From assembly GCA_025175895.1 (NCBI GenBank), contig CM045987.1, positions 37,102,113 through 37,166,112 of the forward strand: 64,000 nt of DNA, read 5' to 3'. Each line of letters starts with the position of its first letter. Position 1 is the stretch's first letter. This DNA is from Wurfbainia villosa. Taxonomy: Eukaryota > Streptophyta > Magnoliopsida > Zingiberales > Zingiberaceae. Of this stretch, positions 45,330-56,157 are shown piece by piece. Position numbers and translations under genes: made by a program. The notes beneath the pieces are model-generated. The model did no database searches, was not told the origin of the DNA, and saw only the letters and a program-made list of their open reading frames with translations.

Positions 45330-47198
45330 TGAAGGGTTTTGCCCGGAATCGAAGCTCTGATACCACTTGAAGGTAGAAAACTTTGCTTCCCACTTCAACT
45401 CGGTCGCTTGTTCATGGAGATCCCATCGATGTCCCCGGATTAAAAATTTTTAATCCTAGACAAAAGGGATCACCCAAGCAACCGTTTCATCGTCGTGTTA
45501 TTCGATTAGAGTAATCATTTGAACAAACTTGTTGTTCAAGCCACCAACCTCTATTCTACAAATAGCCGCGGAATAGACGATGTACGGATTGTCGGCTTTT
45601 GTGTTTATATTCGGGGTCCAAGTTATTTTAGACATAAAAACAGAATACTACATGCATATATAATTGAAAAATAATTATAGACATGTTACAAAAGAATATA
45701 GACAATCGATATACCTCTCGATCTTCTATTGTATGTCCTTCCTCCTTTTGGATGTCGTGTGGCCGATGATCTACCAAAAGTAGAAGCTCCTAGATCACCA
45801 ATCTTCCTTCTTTGCTCTCTCCAAACAAGAGAAAGAATAAGAAACAAAGCACTTCTCCTTCTTTCAACCAACCACCAAGCTCCAAGAAGGAGAACAAGGA
45901 GAGTGAACGCCAGCCAAGACTCTAAGGGAAGAGACCCTAGACTTCTTTCCACTAGCCAAGGAGAAGAAAGGAGGAGGTTTGGACGCCGAAAAAGGGAGAG
46001 GAAGAAAACCTTGGCCGCCGGCCAACTAGGAAGAGGAAGAAGAAAAGGAAAAATCTTCCTTATTTGTGGCTGCCCAACACCTCCAAACCCTAAGCCTCTC
46101 ACACCCTAATCCTATTCCTTCTCTAATTGGAATTCCTCCTTGCCGCCCACCCTAAAGCCTCCTTTTATAGAATTAGGGATAAGCCTTGTTTTAATCTCCA
46201 CCATTGGTTCTAGGGATTTAATCTCAACCGTCGGATCTAGAGATTTAATCTCTACCATTCCATCTAGAGTTTTGTTTTCATTCATTGGATCTAGGCTTCA
46301 TGAGGTTTTAATAGGCTACAATAGGGACGATGAGGAGGAGTTGGATCTTGGCCACCCAATCGATCAAGCCCACATAAAGTCCGATCCATTAATGATAATC
46401 CAATCCACTAAAGGATTATCATTGATCTACCTCACCAACACCCATAAGTTAATATGTGCTCCATATATTATTTCTACATTTTTCTCCCCATGTTTAAGAT
46501 CTCGAATGTCCGTCGATTAATTAATTTACTGACTATTAATTAATCAACATCTAACTCCATGAGTAGTATCACTCAACCTTTTCATCATGCCGGACCAAGT
46601 CCACCTGCAGGGTTTACATGATGAACCTTATGAGCTCCTCAAGGGGACATCATCATCCTAATATATAGGACACGATTTCCTCCTATAATCAACGACACAC
46701 CATATAAATAATATCATTTCCCAACTTACTGAGCCTATCGATTTAATCTATAAATCTCGCCCATTGGTAAATCAAAGAAATTAATACTAAGTATATGTGC
46801 CCGTTATTACATCGGGATTAAGAGCATGTACAATATAATATCTGAGGTCTGATTCGATTATGTAGACAGCAATAAATTGAATCACCTCTAAGTCGTCCCT
46901 GCTCAATACACACAAGGTGTACTAGTGTGATTCTATGGTCAAGACAAACCAATACAAAATCACACTACAACCATGTCAATGGTTTGTCCAAAGCCATATC
47001 AGTTGTGAGCCTATACTTATACCTTACAAGGATTCCGATAACATGATCTCCTATATGACACCACACACCATGTTATCTACAATGTAATGTATTAGACAAT
47101 ATGCATCACCATAAATATGCAAACAATGATCATGTGATTCTTATTTCAAAATAAAGATGTTCAAACAAAAGATAGACTTTTCAGTATACATCCCAACA
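45330..47198 (-). repeat. 3' LTR of element H
   Basis: 1869 bp, plus-strand ends TGAAGGGTTTTGCC and CATCCCAACA. It contains an internal primer-site-like string (45354-45365) and three minisatellite units at 46195-46275. Open frames such as 45686-46102 are not genes. Confidence 0.9.
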
Positions 47199-47213
47199 AT
47201 CTCCCACTTATAC
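47199..47213 (-). other. polypurine tract of element H
   Basis: The minus strand reads TATAAGTGGGAGAT before the LTR, the best-preserved copy of this family's tract. Confidence 0.88.
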
Positions 47214-50200
47214 TAAAAGACTATATTGTCGTCAAACTGCCATACATCTTATTCTCATTCCCTCCATATGCCTATCAAAAGCTCTCGCCGGAAGGGCCTT
47301 AGTGAAATGATCTGCCAGGTTATCCTCCGATGCAATCTTGGCCACAACAACTTCTCCTCTCTTTACGATTTCTCGTATCAGGTGGTGCTTGCGGTCTATG
47401 TGTTTACTTGCGTTATGGGCTCGTGGTTCCTTCGAGTTTGCAACTGCACCACTATTATCACAATAAATTGTGATAGTTCTAGGCAAACCAGGAATCACAT
47501 CCAAGTCCATCAGGAAGTTCCTGAGCCACACAACTTCTTTGGGCGCCTCAGAGGCTGCCACATACTCAGCTTCCATGGTTGGAGTCCGCCATGCATTTCT
47601 TCTTGACACTCCTCCATACAATGGCTCCACCTCCCAAAGTAAATACAAAACCTGAGGTAGACTTACTGTTATCCCTGTCTGATTGGAAGTCAGAATCTGT
47701 ATAACCCACAGGGAGTAATTGGTCTGCCTGGTAAACTAGCATATAATCCCTAGTTCTTCTCAGGTACTTCAATATATGCTTTACCAGAGTCCAATATCCC
47801 TATCCTAGATTACTCTGATATCTGCTGACCATGCCCACGACAAAGTAGATATTTGGTCTCGTACATAGCATCGCATACATGAGGCTTTCTACTTCCGAAG
47901 CATAAGGAACCACCTTTATCTCCTCTATCTCCTCAGACGTTCTAAGACACATCTCTTTAGATAAAGGAACTCCATGCCTGAAAGGTAAAAAACCCTTCTT
48001 GGAGTTCTGCATGCTAAAACGATCTATAATGGTGTCTATATATGAAGCTTGAGATAAGTACAACATCCTTTTCTTGCGATCCCTTATAACCTTGATCCCA
48101 AGGGCGTGTCCTACTTCTCTCAAGTCCTTCATATCAAACTGTTTGGACAACCATACCCTTACGTCCGATAACACCTTGACATTGTTGCCAATTAACAAAA
48201 TGTCATCTACTTATAGTACAAGAAATACAACTATGTTTCCGTCACATCTCTTGTATACACAAGACTCATCTGGACTTTGAATAAATACATAAGACTGGAT
48301 TACCTCATCAAAGCGGATGATACAAGACCTCGATGCTTGCTTCAATCCATAAATGGACCGATTAAGCTTACACACAAGATGCTCTTTGCCCTTTTCAATG
48401 AATCCCTCTGGTTGCTTCATATAGATGATTTCCTCAAGACTTCCATTAAAGAAAGTTGTATTGACATCCATCTACCACACCTCATAATCCATATGAGCTG
48501 CAATGCATAAGAGAATCCGGATAGACTTAAGCATGGCTACCGCCGAAAAGGTCTCCTCATAATCGATACCCTCTTTCTGAGTATACCCTTTCGCAACAAG
48601 CCTTGCTTTGAAGGTCTCAACTTTCCCGTCTATTCCTCTCTTTCGTTTGTAGATCTACTTGTAACCAATGGTTTTTACACCATCGGGTAATTCTACTAGC
48701 TCCCATACCTGATTTGAATCCATAGATTCAATCTCAACATTTAATGCACTTTGCCAAGATATTGCATCTTTATCTTGGATTACCTCATCATATGTCCAGG
48801 GATCAGGTTCATGTTCGCCAGGGACCAAATCAGAAGATTCTCCCAAGAACATGAATCTATCAGGCTATCTCACAACCGTCTCACTACGACGAGGTATCAC
48901 CTGTGTATCCTCTATGACACGCGGTGCAGTGACTTGTGGTATATCCTCTTGTACCGCTGGTACTGTAGAAGTGACTTCCCCTTTTAATTCCTCCAGAACA
49001 ATCTTACTCAAGGGCTTGTGGTACATCATATAGTCTTCCTCTAGAAATCTGGCATTCGTGCTAATGATCACCCTCTGATCTCTAGAACTATAAAACAAAC
49101 CACCTTTCGTTCCTCTAGGATAGCCAACGAACATGCACACTTCTGTACGGGGTTCCAACTTACCAGCATCTGCCTTCAGCACATGTGCTGGACTCCCCCA
49201 AATTTGAATATGTCTTAGACTAGGCTTTCGCCCAGTCCACAATTCTGTGGGAGTAGAAGGTACTGATTTAGATGGGACCAAGTTCAGAATATACACTGTC
49301 GTATCTAGAGCATATCCCCAGAACGAATCTGGCAACTTAGAATAACTCATCATTGATCTAACCATCTCCATAAGAGTCCTATTCCTTTACTCTACTACAC
49401 CATTCTGCTGGGGTGTGCCAGGTGCAGACAATTGAGATTGAATCCCAGCCTCTGATAAGTAATTCTTAAACTCTCCCAAGAGGTACTCACCACCATGATC
49501 AGATCGTAGTGTCTTGATACTTTTACCTTGACGTTTCTCCGCGTCAGTCTTGAATTCTTTGAACTTGTCAAAGCATTCAGACTTGCGGCGCATCAAGTAA
49601 ATGTATCCATATCTCAAATAATCATCTATAAAAGAGACGAAATACTCAAAACCCCCTCTAGTCTGGATAGACATAGGACCACACAAATCAAAATGAACCA
49701 ATTCTAACACATCTTTGGCTCTATACCCCTTTGCCTTAAAAGGCCTCTTGGTCATTTTACCTTCCAAGCAAGATTCGCAGGTTGGGAAATCTTCCACCAC
49801 TAATGAACCCAGAGGTCCATCAACTATCAACCTTTGAATTATGCTTAGGTTAATATGACCAAGCCTAAGATGTCAAAGATATGTTTTGTTCATCTTCGAA
49901 GGTTCTTTTCTCTTATTGGAATTAGAAGATGAGTTATTAACTTCTATTTGCATTGTGAGAGCTTTTGGTTTAAGTGTATATAAATTTCCTATCAATGCAC
50001 CAGAACAGATAATCTCCATATTCCTTTTTATAACAACTCTGTCATTAAAAGAAATAGAGTATCCATTCATAAATAATTTAGAAACCAAAATTAAATTCTT
50101 TCTAAATTAAAGGTACATAAAGGCAATTTTTAAGAACCAAAACTTTATTTTTCTCAAAAGACAAATAAACATCTCCCACTGCAACAGCTACCACCTTCAT

Positions 50201-50371
50201 GGCATTGCCTAAGTAAATGGTAATCTCCCCTTTAGCTAGTCGTCGGGTTTTTTGGAACCCCTGCAAAGTATTGCATACATGATCAGTGGCTCCCGTATCT
50301 ACACACTAAGTGTCGGTAGATAACACCGCTAAACAAGTTTCAACGACTAGACCAAAGGATATACCTTTGTT
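47214..50371 (-). pseudogene. element H pol: protease, integrase, RT, RNase H
   Basis: From 50371 down: protease with intact CVDTGATDHVCN preceded by a stop; GAG-pre-integrase (NLYTLKPKA; HLRLGHIN); integrase core with HFDLCGPM, RSDHGGEYLLG and PQQNGVVE, so all three acidic residues are present; integrase C-terminus (PSKSVPSTPTELWTGRKPS); RT with fingers (RLVAKGYTQ region at 48507-48702) and palm, where YVDD is spoiled to stop-VDD by TAA at 48211-48213; RNase H with MEAEYVAASEA and ADHFTKALP. Stops near 49384, 48655 and 48470 and frameshifts near 47790 and 47650 inactivate it. Confidence 0.9.
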
Positions 50372-50704
50372 CTATTTCGGATTGGGACAATCCTTCTTCC
50401 AATGTCCAGTCTGCTTGCAAGTGAAGCACTTTCCTTTCGGCTTCTTCACTCCTCCCTGAGATCCTCCCACCAACTTTGCTCCACCTTGTTTCTTCTTCTT
50501 CTTGCCTTTCGGCTCAACCATGGCCTGAGCCTGAGCAAGCCTTTCTGTCGACTGGAGAATGATATCGACCTGGGTTTCCCCATCGATCTCAGCTCCAAGG
50601 ACTTCCAGCTCATTCGCAGGCTTAAGAGGACACTCTTTGAAGAGTTCATATTTGTACTCCTCAACAGTTAAGACAATGTCAAGATTCCTTTTTCCAATCA
50701 ACAT
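50372..50704 (-). pseudogene. shortened gag of element H (110 codons with CCHC knuckle)
   Basis: An open frame of 110 codons. It begins MLIGKRNLDIVLTVEEYKY, corresponding to the RNLRIVL.. region well inside the gag of D and J, then jumps to NELEVLGAEIDGETQVDI and to a Lys-rich PKGKKKKKQGG segment. It ends with the knuckle CFTCKQTGHWKKDC (50387-50428). Compared with J's gag, roughly 100 residues of capsid sequence are absent, yet frame is kept. The N-terminus is probably lost too, so the Met may be an internal codon. Confidence 0.78.
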
Positions 50705-51810
50705 AATTATGTATAGTAAGTTTATTTTCCTTTAGTATCATAGCAAGTGGACTGAAAGTCTTTTTTTTTTTTTGAAAAAACTAAGAATCACATAGATCAA
50801 AACTTTAGATTTCAAAAAATTATTGATTCCTCAAACAATAAAATTTTAAAATAAACCAACTCCTCAAAACACCGAGAATATCATATGCCACGATCGTGTG
50901 GACGTATACGAATTCTACATTTGTAAGATGAGGTTTTACCCATTAATTTTACTATCTTGTCAACCTAACTTTTTGACAAATAAAATTAATAGTTGGTTCC
51001 TCTTTGGCTCTACAAATAAAAGCAGTGACTCCAATGGAGAGGATACTTATATTTGTATCTAAGTGTTCACCATTACTCGGTACCAAGGAAATTATCTCAG
51101 GTTATGTGCCTTCGGATGGGGAAGCACACACACTCCTAAATAATTTCCTATAACCATATTCGACCCTATGATCCACAAACAAACTCATCCGATGGGGAGG
51201 AAGGCACTAAGAGCCGATGTGCAAGTTTTCTTGCATCACATGTCAAATCGTAATGGAGGGCGTTGGAATTTATAAAAATATCCCTCTCCCACTTAGTAAT
51301 TTAAAATTGAGGAATTTTCTAGCCTACGACATGCATATCAAAAAATAAGCAATAAATATGAAAAATAAAAAAATTTCCAACTATTATGGTTTTTGTCTTC
51401 AATATGTCTCCCGTCGTATCGTCATCTCATCCGCTCCTCCCTACACCATGTACAAGCCATGCGGAGATCCGAGCCGAGAAAAACTATTTTAATTTACATC
51501 CATCGATCATATACTCCATGAGGGAATGTACATGGAATCTAGATCGAAAGTAAACTAAAATAAAAAGAGTGGCTAAACAATGCCGTATCTAATTACAAAA
51601 ATTAAATACTAGCCTCGTCAATCCCGATGATTTAACAAAATATACAATTACACACATACAATCACATACACACATATGGCCATAATAGTTGGATCCTATG
51701 CCTGCAACCAAAGAGTTAACCTACGCATATCCTACTATTATTAGACACATATAATATATGAAAAGTGCATAAAAGTAATCGAATCTTATACACACAAAAC
51801 CGAAAACCGT
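50705..51810 (-). other. untranslated leader of element H
   Basis: Homologous to A's leader; no supported frame. An A-run at 50761-50779 region reads T on the plus strand. Confidence 0.65.
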
Positions 51811-51823
51811 GGCTCTGATATCA
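51811..51823 (-). other. tRNA-Met primer binding site of element H
   Basis: The minus strand reads TGATATCAGAGCC, one change from TGGTATCAGAGCC, two bases from the LTR at 51826. Confidence 0.85.
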
Positions 51824-51825
51824 CT

Positions 51826-53727
51826 TGAAGGGTTTTGCCCAGAACCGAAGCTCTGATACCACATAAATGTAGGAAACTTCACTTCCAAATTCAACTCAGT
51901 CGCTTGTTCATGGCAATCCCATCGATGTCCCCGGATTAAAAAAATTTAATCCTAGACAAAAGCGATCACCCAAGCAACCGTTTCATCGTTGTGCTATTCG
52001 ATTAGAGTAGTCACTTGAACAAACTTGTTGTTCAAACCACCAACCTCTATTCTACGAATAGCCACAGAATAGACGATGTACGGATCGCCGACTTTTGTCT
52101 TTATATTTGGGGTCCAAGTTATTTTAGCCATAAAAACAGAAAACTACATGCATATATAATTGAAAAACAATTATAGACATGTTACAAAAGAATATAGGCA
52201 ATCGATATAGCTCTCGATCTTCTATTGTATGTCCTTCCTCCATTTGGACGTCGTGTGGGCGACGATCTACCAAAAGTCGAAGCTCCTAGATCACCAATCT
52301 TCCTTCCTTGCTCACTCCAAACAAGAGGAAGAATAAGAAACAAAGCACTTCTCCTTCTTTCAACCAACCACCAAGCTCCAAGCTTGGTGCTTGCCGCCGG
52401 CCAAGAAGGAGAACAAGGAGAGTGAACGCCGGCCAAGACTCTAAGGGAAGAGACCCTAGACTTCTTTCCACCGACCAAGGAGAAGAGAGGAGGAGGTTTG
52501 GACACTGACAAAGGGAGAGGAAGCAAACCTTGGGCGTTGGCCAACTAGGAAGAGGAAGAAGAAAAGGAAAAAACTTCCTTATTTATGGCCGCCCAACACC
52601 TCCAAACCCTAATCCTATTCCTTCTCTAATTGGAATTCCTCCTTGCCGCCCCACCCTTAAGCCTCCTTTTAAAGAGTTAGGGATAAGCCTTGTTTTAATC
52701 TCCACCATTGGTTCAAGGGATTTAATCTAAACCGTCGGATCTAGAGATTTAATCTCAACCGTCGGATCTAGAGATTTAATCTCTACCATTGGATCTAGAG
52801 TTTTGTTTTCACCCATTGGATCAAGGCTTCATGAGGTTTTAATAGGCTATAATAGGAACCATGAGGAGGAGTTGGATCTTGGCCCCCAATGGATCAAGCC
52901 CACATAAAGTCTGATCCATTAATGATAATCCAATCCACTAAAGGATTATCATTGATCCACCTCACCAACCCCCATAAGTTAATATGAGCTCCATATATTA
53001 TTTGTACATTTTTCTCCCCGTGTTTAAGATCTTGAATGTCCGTCGATTAATTAATTTACTGTGCATTAATTAATCAACATCTAACTCCATGAGTAGTACC
53101 ACTCAACCTTTTAATCATGCCGGACCAAGTCCACCTGCAGGGTTTACATGATGAACCTTATGAGCTCCTCAAGGGGACTTCATCATCCTAATATATAGGA
53201 AATGGTTTCCTCCTATAATCAATGACACGCCATATAAATAATATCATTTTCCAACTTACCAAGCCTATCGATTTAATCTATAAATCTCGTCCATTGGTAA
53301 ATCAAAGAAATGAATACTAAGTATATGTGCCCGTTATTATATCGGGATTAAGAGCATGTACAATATAATATCTGAGGTCCGATTTGATTATGTAGTCAGT
53401 AATAAATCGAATCACCTCTAAGTCGGTCCTGCTCCATACACACAAAGTGTACTAGTGTGATTCTATAGTCAAGGCAACCAATACCAAATCACACTACAAC
53501 CATGCCAATGGTTTGTCCAAAGTCATCTCGGTTGTGAGCCTATACTTATACCTTACAAGGATTCTGATAACATGATCTCCCGTGTAATACCACACACCAT
53601 GTTATCTACAATGTAATGTATTAGACAATATTCATCACCATAAATATACAAACAATGATCATGTGATTCTTATTTCAAAATAAAGATGTTAATACAAAAG
53701 GTAGACTTTTCAGTATACATCCCAATA
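51826..53727 (-). repeat. 5' LTR of element H
   Basis: 1902 bp, ends TGAAGGGTTTTGCC and CATCCCAATA (CCCAACA mutated). It contains a second primer-site-like string, perfect TGGTATCAGAGC on the minus strand, at 51850-51861. Confidence 0.9.
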
Positions 53728-53732
53728 GGAGG
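53728..53732. repeat. target-site duplication of H, right copy (GGAGG)
   Basis: Matches 45325-45329. Element I's gag resumes here. Confidence 0.9.
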
Positions 53733-54916
53733 AACCTCTAGAAGAGCCATCCACCTCCAGTCGAGAGGAAGAGGAAGGTCGGGACTCCCCTACCGTGGAA
53801 GGTAACTCAAACACACCATTTCAAAAAAAAATTCATATAATGTGTTTTGAGTGTAGGGAGTTTGGGCACTATAAGAGCAAGTGCCCAAAAAAGGTCAAAA
53901 AAAGTCCACCGACGCCTAAAAGTCAAGAAAAGTCAAAGGATGCCGGTGTCCCCACCAAGAAGACCAAGGAACTCGTAGTATGCTTCAAGTGTCATAAGAA
54001 GGGGCACTATAGAAGTCAATGCCCTAGGAAGAAGGAAATCAAAGATAAGGAAGGAGCATCACATGTAGGGGGAACTAAGGCTAACCCTAAGGTATATTTT
54101 AATAATGCACCTTCTAGTTTAAATGTCAAAAAGCATGCTAGGAATAATTTTAACAATCTTGCTATTGTACATGAAAAGCATGTTAGGAGCAATAAATATT
54201 TTTGTCTAGGTGCTACGAGTGTTAATTTTTCAAATAAGGAGAAATTTGAGACTAATGTCCCTAGAAAGACTTTACCTAGGGCAAGCATTAAGAAAATTGA
54301 GGACCATCTAGGTTTTAACCCCAAATGGACTAGGCATAAGCCTAGAAAGAACAATGCTCAAAGATTAAATCAAAATTCAAAAATTGAGCAATTAGAGGTT
54401 GAAAATCAAGCCTTGAGGTCAAGGCTTGAGAAACTTGAAAAGACCCTTGCAAAAATGGCAAATCAAATACAAAGGTCAAATGGTCAAAGTCAAGAGTCTA
54501 GATCTAAGAGTCAACACCTAGAGTCTAGGAGACAAGGCTCATCTATAGGCAAGAAAGGCTTGAGCCACAAGCCTAGGTCCATGGTAGATAAGCCTACCTA
54601 CCATAATGTTCCATTTGACTATGGAACTAAACCTAGGTCTAGAAATACCAAGGTCACAAGGGAAGTCATCCCTAGAGTTGACCATGGTGTGTGCCTAGTG
54701 GCTAGGGTTTCAAGGAAACCTAGGGTGGCCACTAAGAAGGTTACAAGGGGAGTTACCCCTAGAGTTAACCTAGGCAAGACCACCATGACCAAGGCTTCAA
54801 AGCCTAGGAGGGTCATTAGGAGGGTATCTAGGGAGATTATCCCTAAGGAATACTTAATTAACCCAAGGAGCTCAAATAGATTTTGGGTTCCTAAGAGCGT
54901 GATCGATTCACGCTAA
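53733..54916 (+). pseudogene. gag of element I, C-terminal part (two CCHC knuckles, coiled coil)
   Basis: A 373-codon open frame (53795-54916) continues I's gag after H. The Ser/Glu-rich codons just after the break are in a different frame. It has two knuckles, CFECREFGHYKSKC (53843-53884) and CFKCHKKGHYRSQC (53981-54022), then a basic region, a coiled coil (KIEQLEVENQALRSRLEKLE, about 54385-54470) and a long Arg/Lys-rich tail with repeated RVxREVIPR / KVTRGVTPRV phrases. It ends RFWVPKSVIDSR with a stop. The RVWVPK-like end just before pol is typical of Sirevirus gag, but no pol follows. Confidence 0.87.
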
Positions 54917-56157
54917 ATGGGTTTAGGTGTGCCAACTTTAAATCGATGGGTAGTTAACTTAACCATGGTAAAGGTGGCACTTTAGGTTATTTTCAAGGTT
55001 ATGAGTATCTTGGAAATAAGTTTGATATTGTATCCCAAAAGATTTTAGGATGTGCCAATATTATTTAAGAAGTTTGAAAAATCAATTAAATTGACACAAT
55101 TTAGGTTTAGAGGTTATAGTGTGGCATGTTGGGTTTTTGGCACACTTGGGGGATTAGTAGCAATATGGAAAAATGAGATTAATAATAACTAATGGCAAGT
55201 AATATTAAAATTTAGGTATTATTATACCTATACATTTTATTTTCCATGTCTTGTTTGCCATATAACATGTCATGACATCATATCTATTTTTAATCATTTA
55301 ATATGTCATGAGTATGTTTAGGGTTAGTGTTTAATGTCATGTATTCTTAGATTCCATCATATGCCATGACATCATGATCATTGATCATGCTTAATTATGT
55401 TATCATTTATGCCATGATCATTCATGCTTTTAATTTGATTAAAATTGAGTTAAGGACAATGACATGACTTGAAGTCCCATTTATAAGGGAATCAAGTAGT
55501 GTTGCCTTAGAAAATTCATGAGGCCTTATTTTAAGATAAACCAAAACCCACATCTCACATATAAATTGACATTTATGTGTATTTATACACCCTAGATACA
55601 TGTGAGATGCTAAGATATTAGTTGAGTTCAAGGTGCATAGTTTTTGCATCTAGATGAACTAAAACTCATCTTATATTAGTTATGGATCATTAGGAAAGCT
55701 TTCGTACAAGTCATGTACATTAAGCCCAAAGAATATGATCCAATATAAGGTTTTAAAACTATTTTAAAAATATTTTGAAATACCTTGGTGAAGTCTATCT
55801 TTTGATAGCAATCACCATTGATGAAGTTGAAACAAAGTGAGCTAAAACATTGAAGTTTTTCTTCACTTTTGAACTTTGTATCAATTTCATTATTTTAAGG
55901 TTAAAATATTTTTCAAATATTGTATTGGCCATAAGTATTATATGTATGAAGTTTCATGATTTTTTGAATTATGTGTAATTATTTATGAATTTCTAAATTT
56001 TGACTCTGATAATTGAAAATCAGATTTTTCAGTTATCAGTCGACTGATGAGCATGGCAACTGATTTCGGGAAAAACAATGTTGTTTAGCCCATTTTCAAC
56101 TACGGTAAAGTTTCCTAACCACTCTTAACCCAAGGATATGCTTTAGGAAGCATTTTA
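54917..56157 (+). other. noncoding region of element I after gag
   Basis: No supported frame and no pol motif. It holds the inverted repeat at 55551-55609 and one ATCAGTCGACTGAT palindrome at about 56036-56049. It ends at element J. Confidence 0.65.
55551..55609. repeat. inverted repeat CATCTCAC / GTGAGATG, copy I
   Basis: Perfect arms at 55551-55558 and 55602-55609, spacer 43 bases, 0.635 kb after the gag stop. Confidence 0.8.

Larger units (their letters stand above)
45330..53727 (-). mobile_element. Ty1-copia element H (minus strand), shortened gag, complete pol domains
   Basis: 8398 bp with a perfect duplication. Minus-strand order: 5' LTR (51826-53727), primer site, 1.1-kb leader, a shortened gag (50704-50372), protease, integrase, RT, RNase H, purine tract, 3' LTR (45330-47198). 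It is the fullest member of the A/G/H family and retains the integrase and RT segments that A and G lack. The LTRs differ visibly, so it is older than A. Confidence 0.92.
43133..56157 (+). mobile_element. gag-only Sirevirus-like element I, split by H, truncated by J
   Basis: Plus strand: LTR (43133-44697), degenerate primer site, gag in two parts (44756-45329 and 53733-54916) around H, then noncoding DNA with the inverted repeat. No pol motif occurs in the 1.2 kb after gag before J cuts in. Its 3' end is beyond the window. GATTG precedes the LTR (43128-43132) as the possible duplication. Confidence 0.8.

Noticed and set aside
45330..45369. Primer site next to the LTR taken as a sign of two tandem elements sharing one LTR
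   Set aside because: The GGAGG duplication places the LTR edge at 45330, so this primer-like string is inside the LTR; the real primer site is at 51811-51823.
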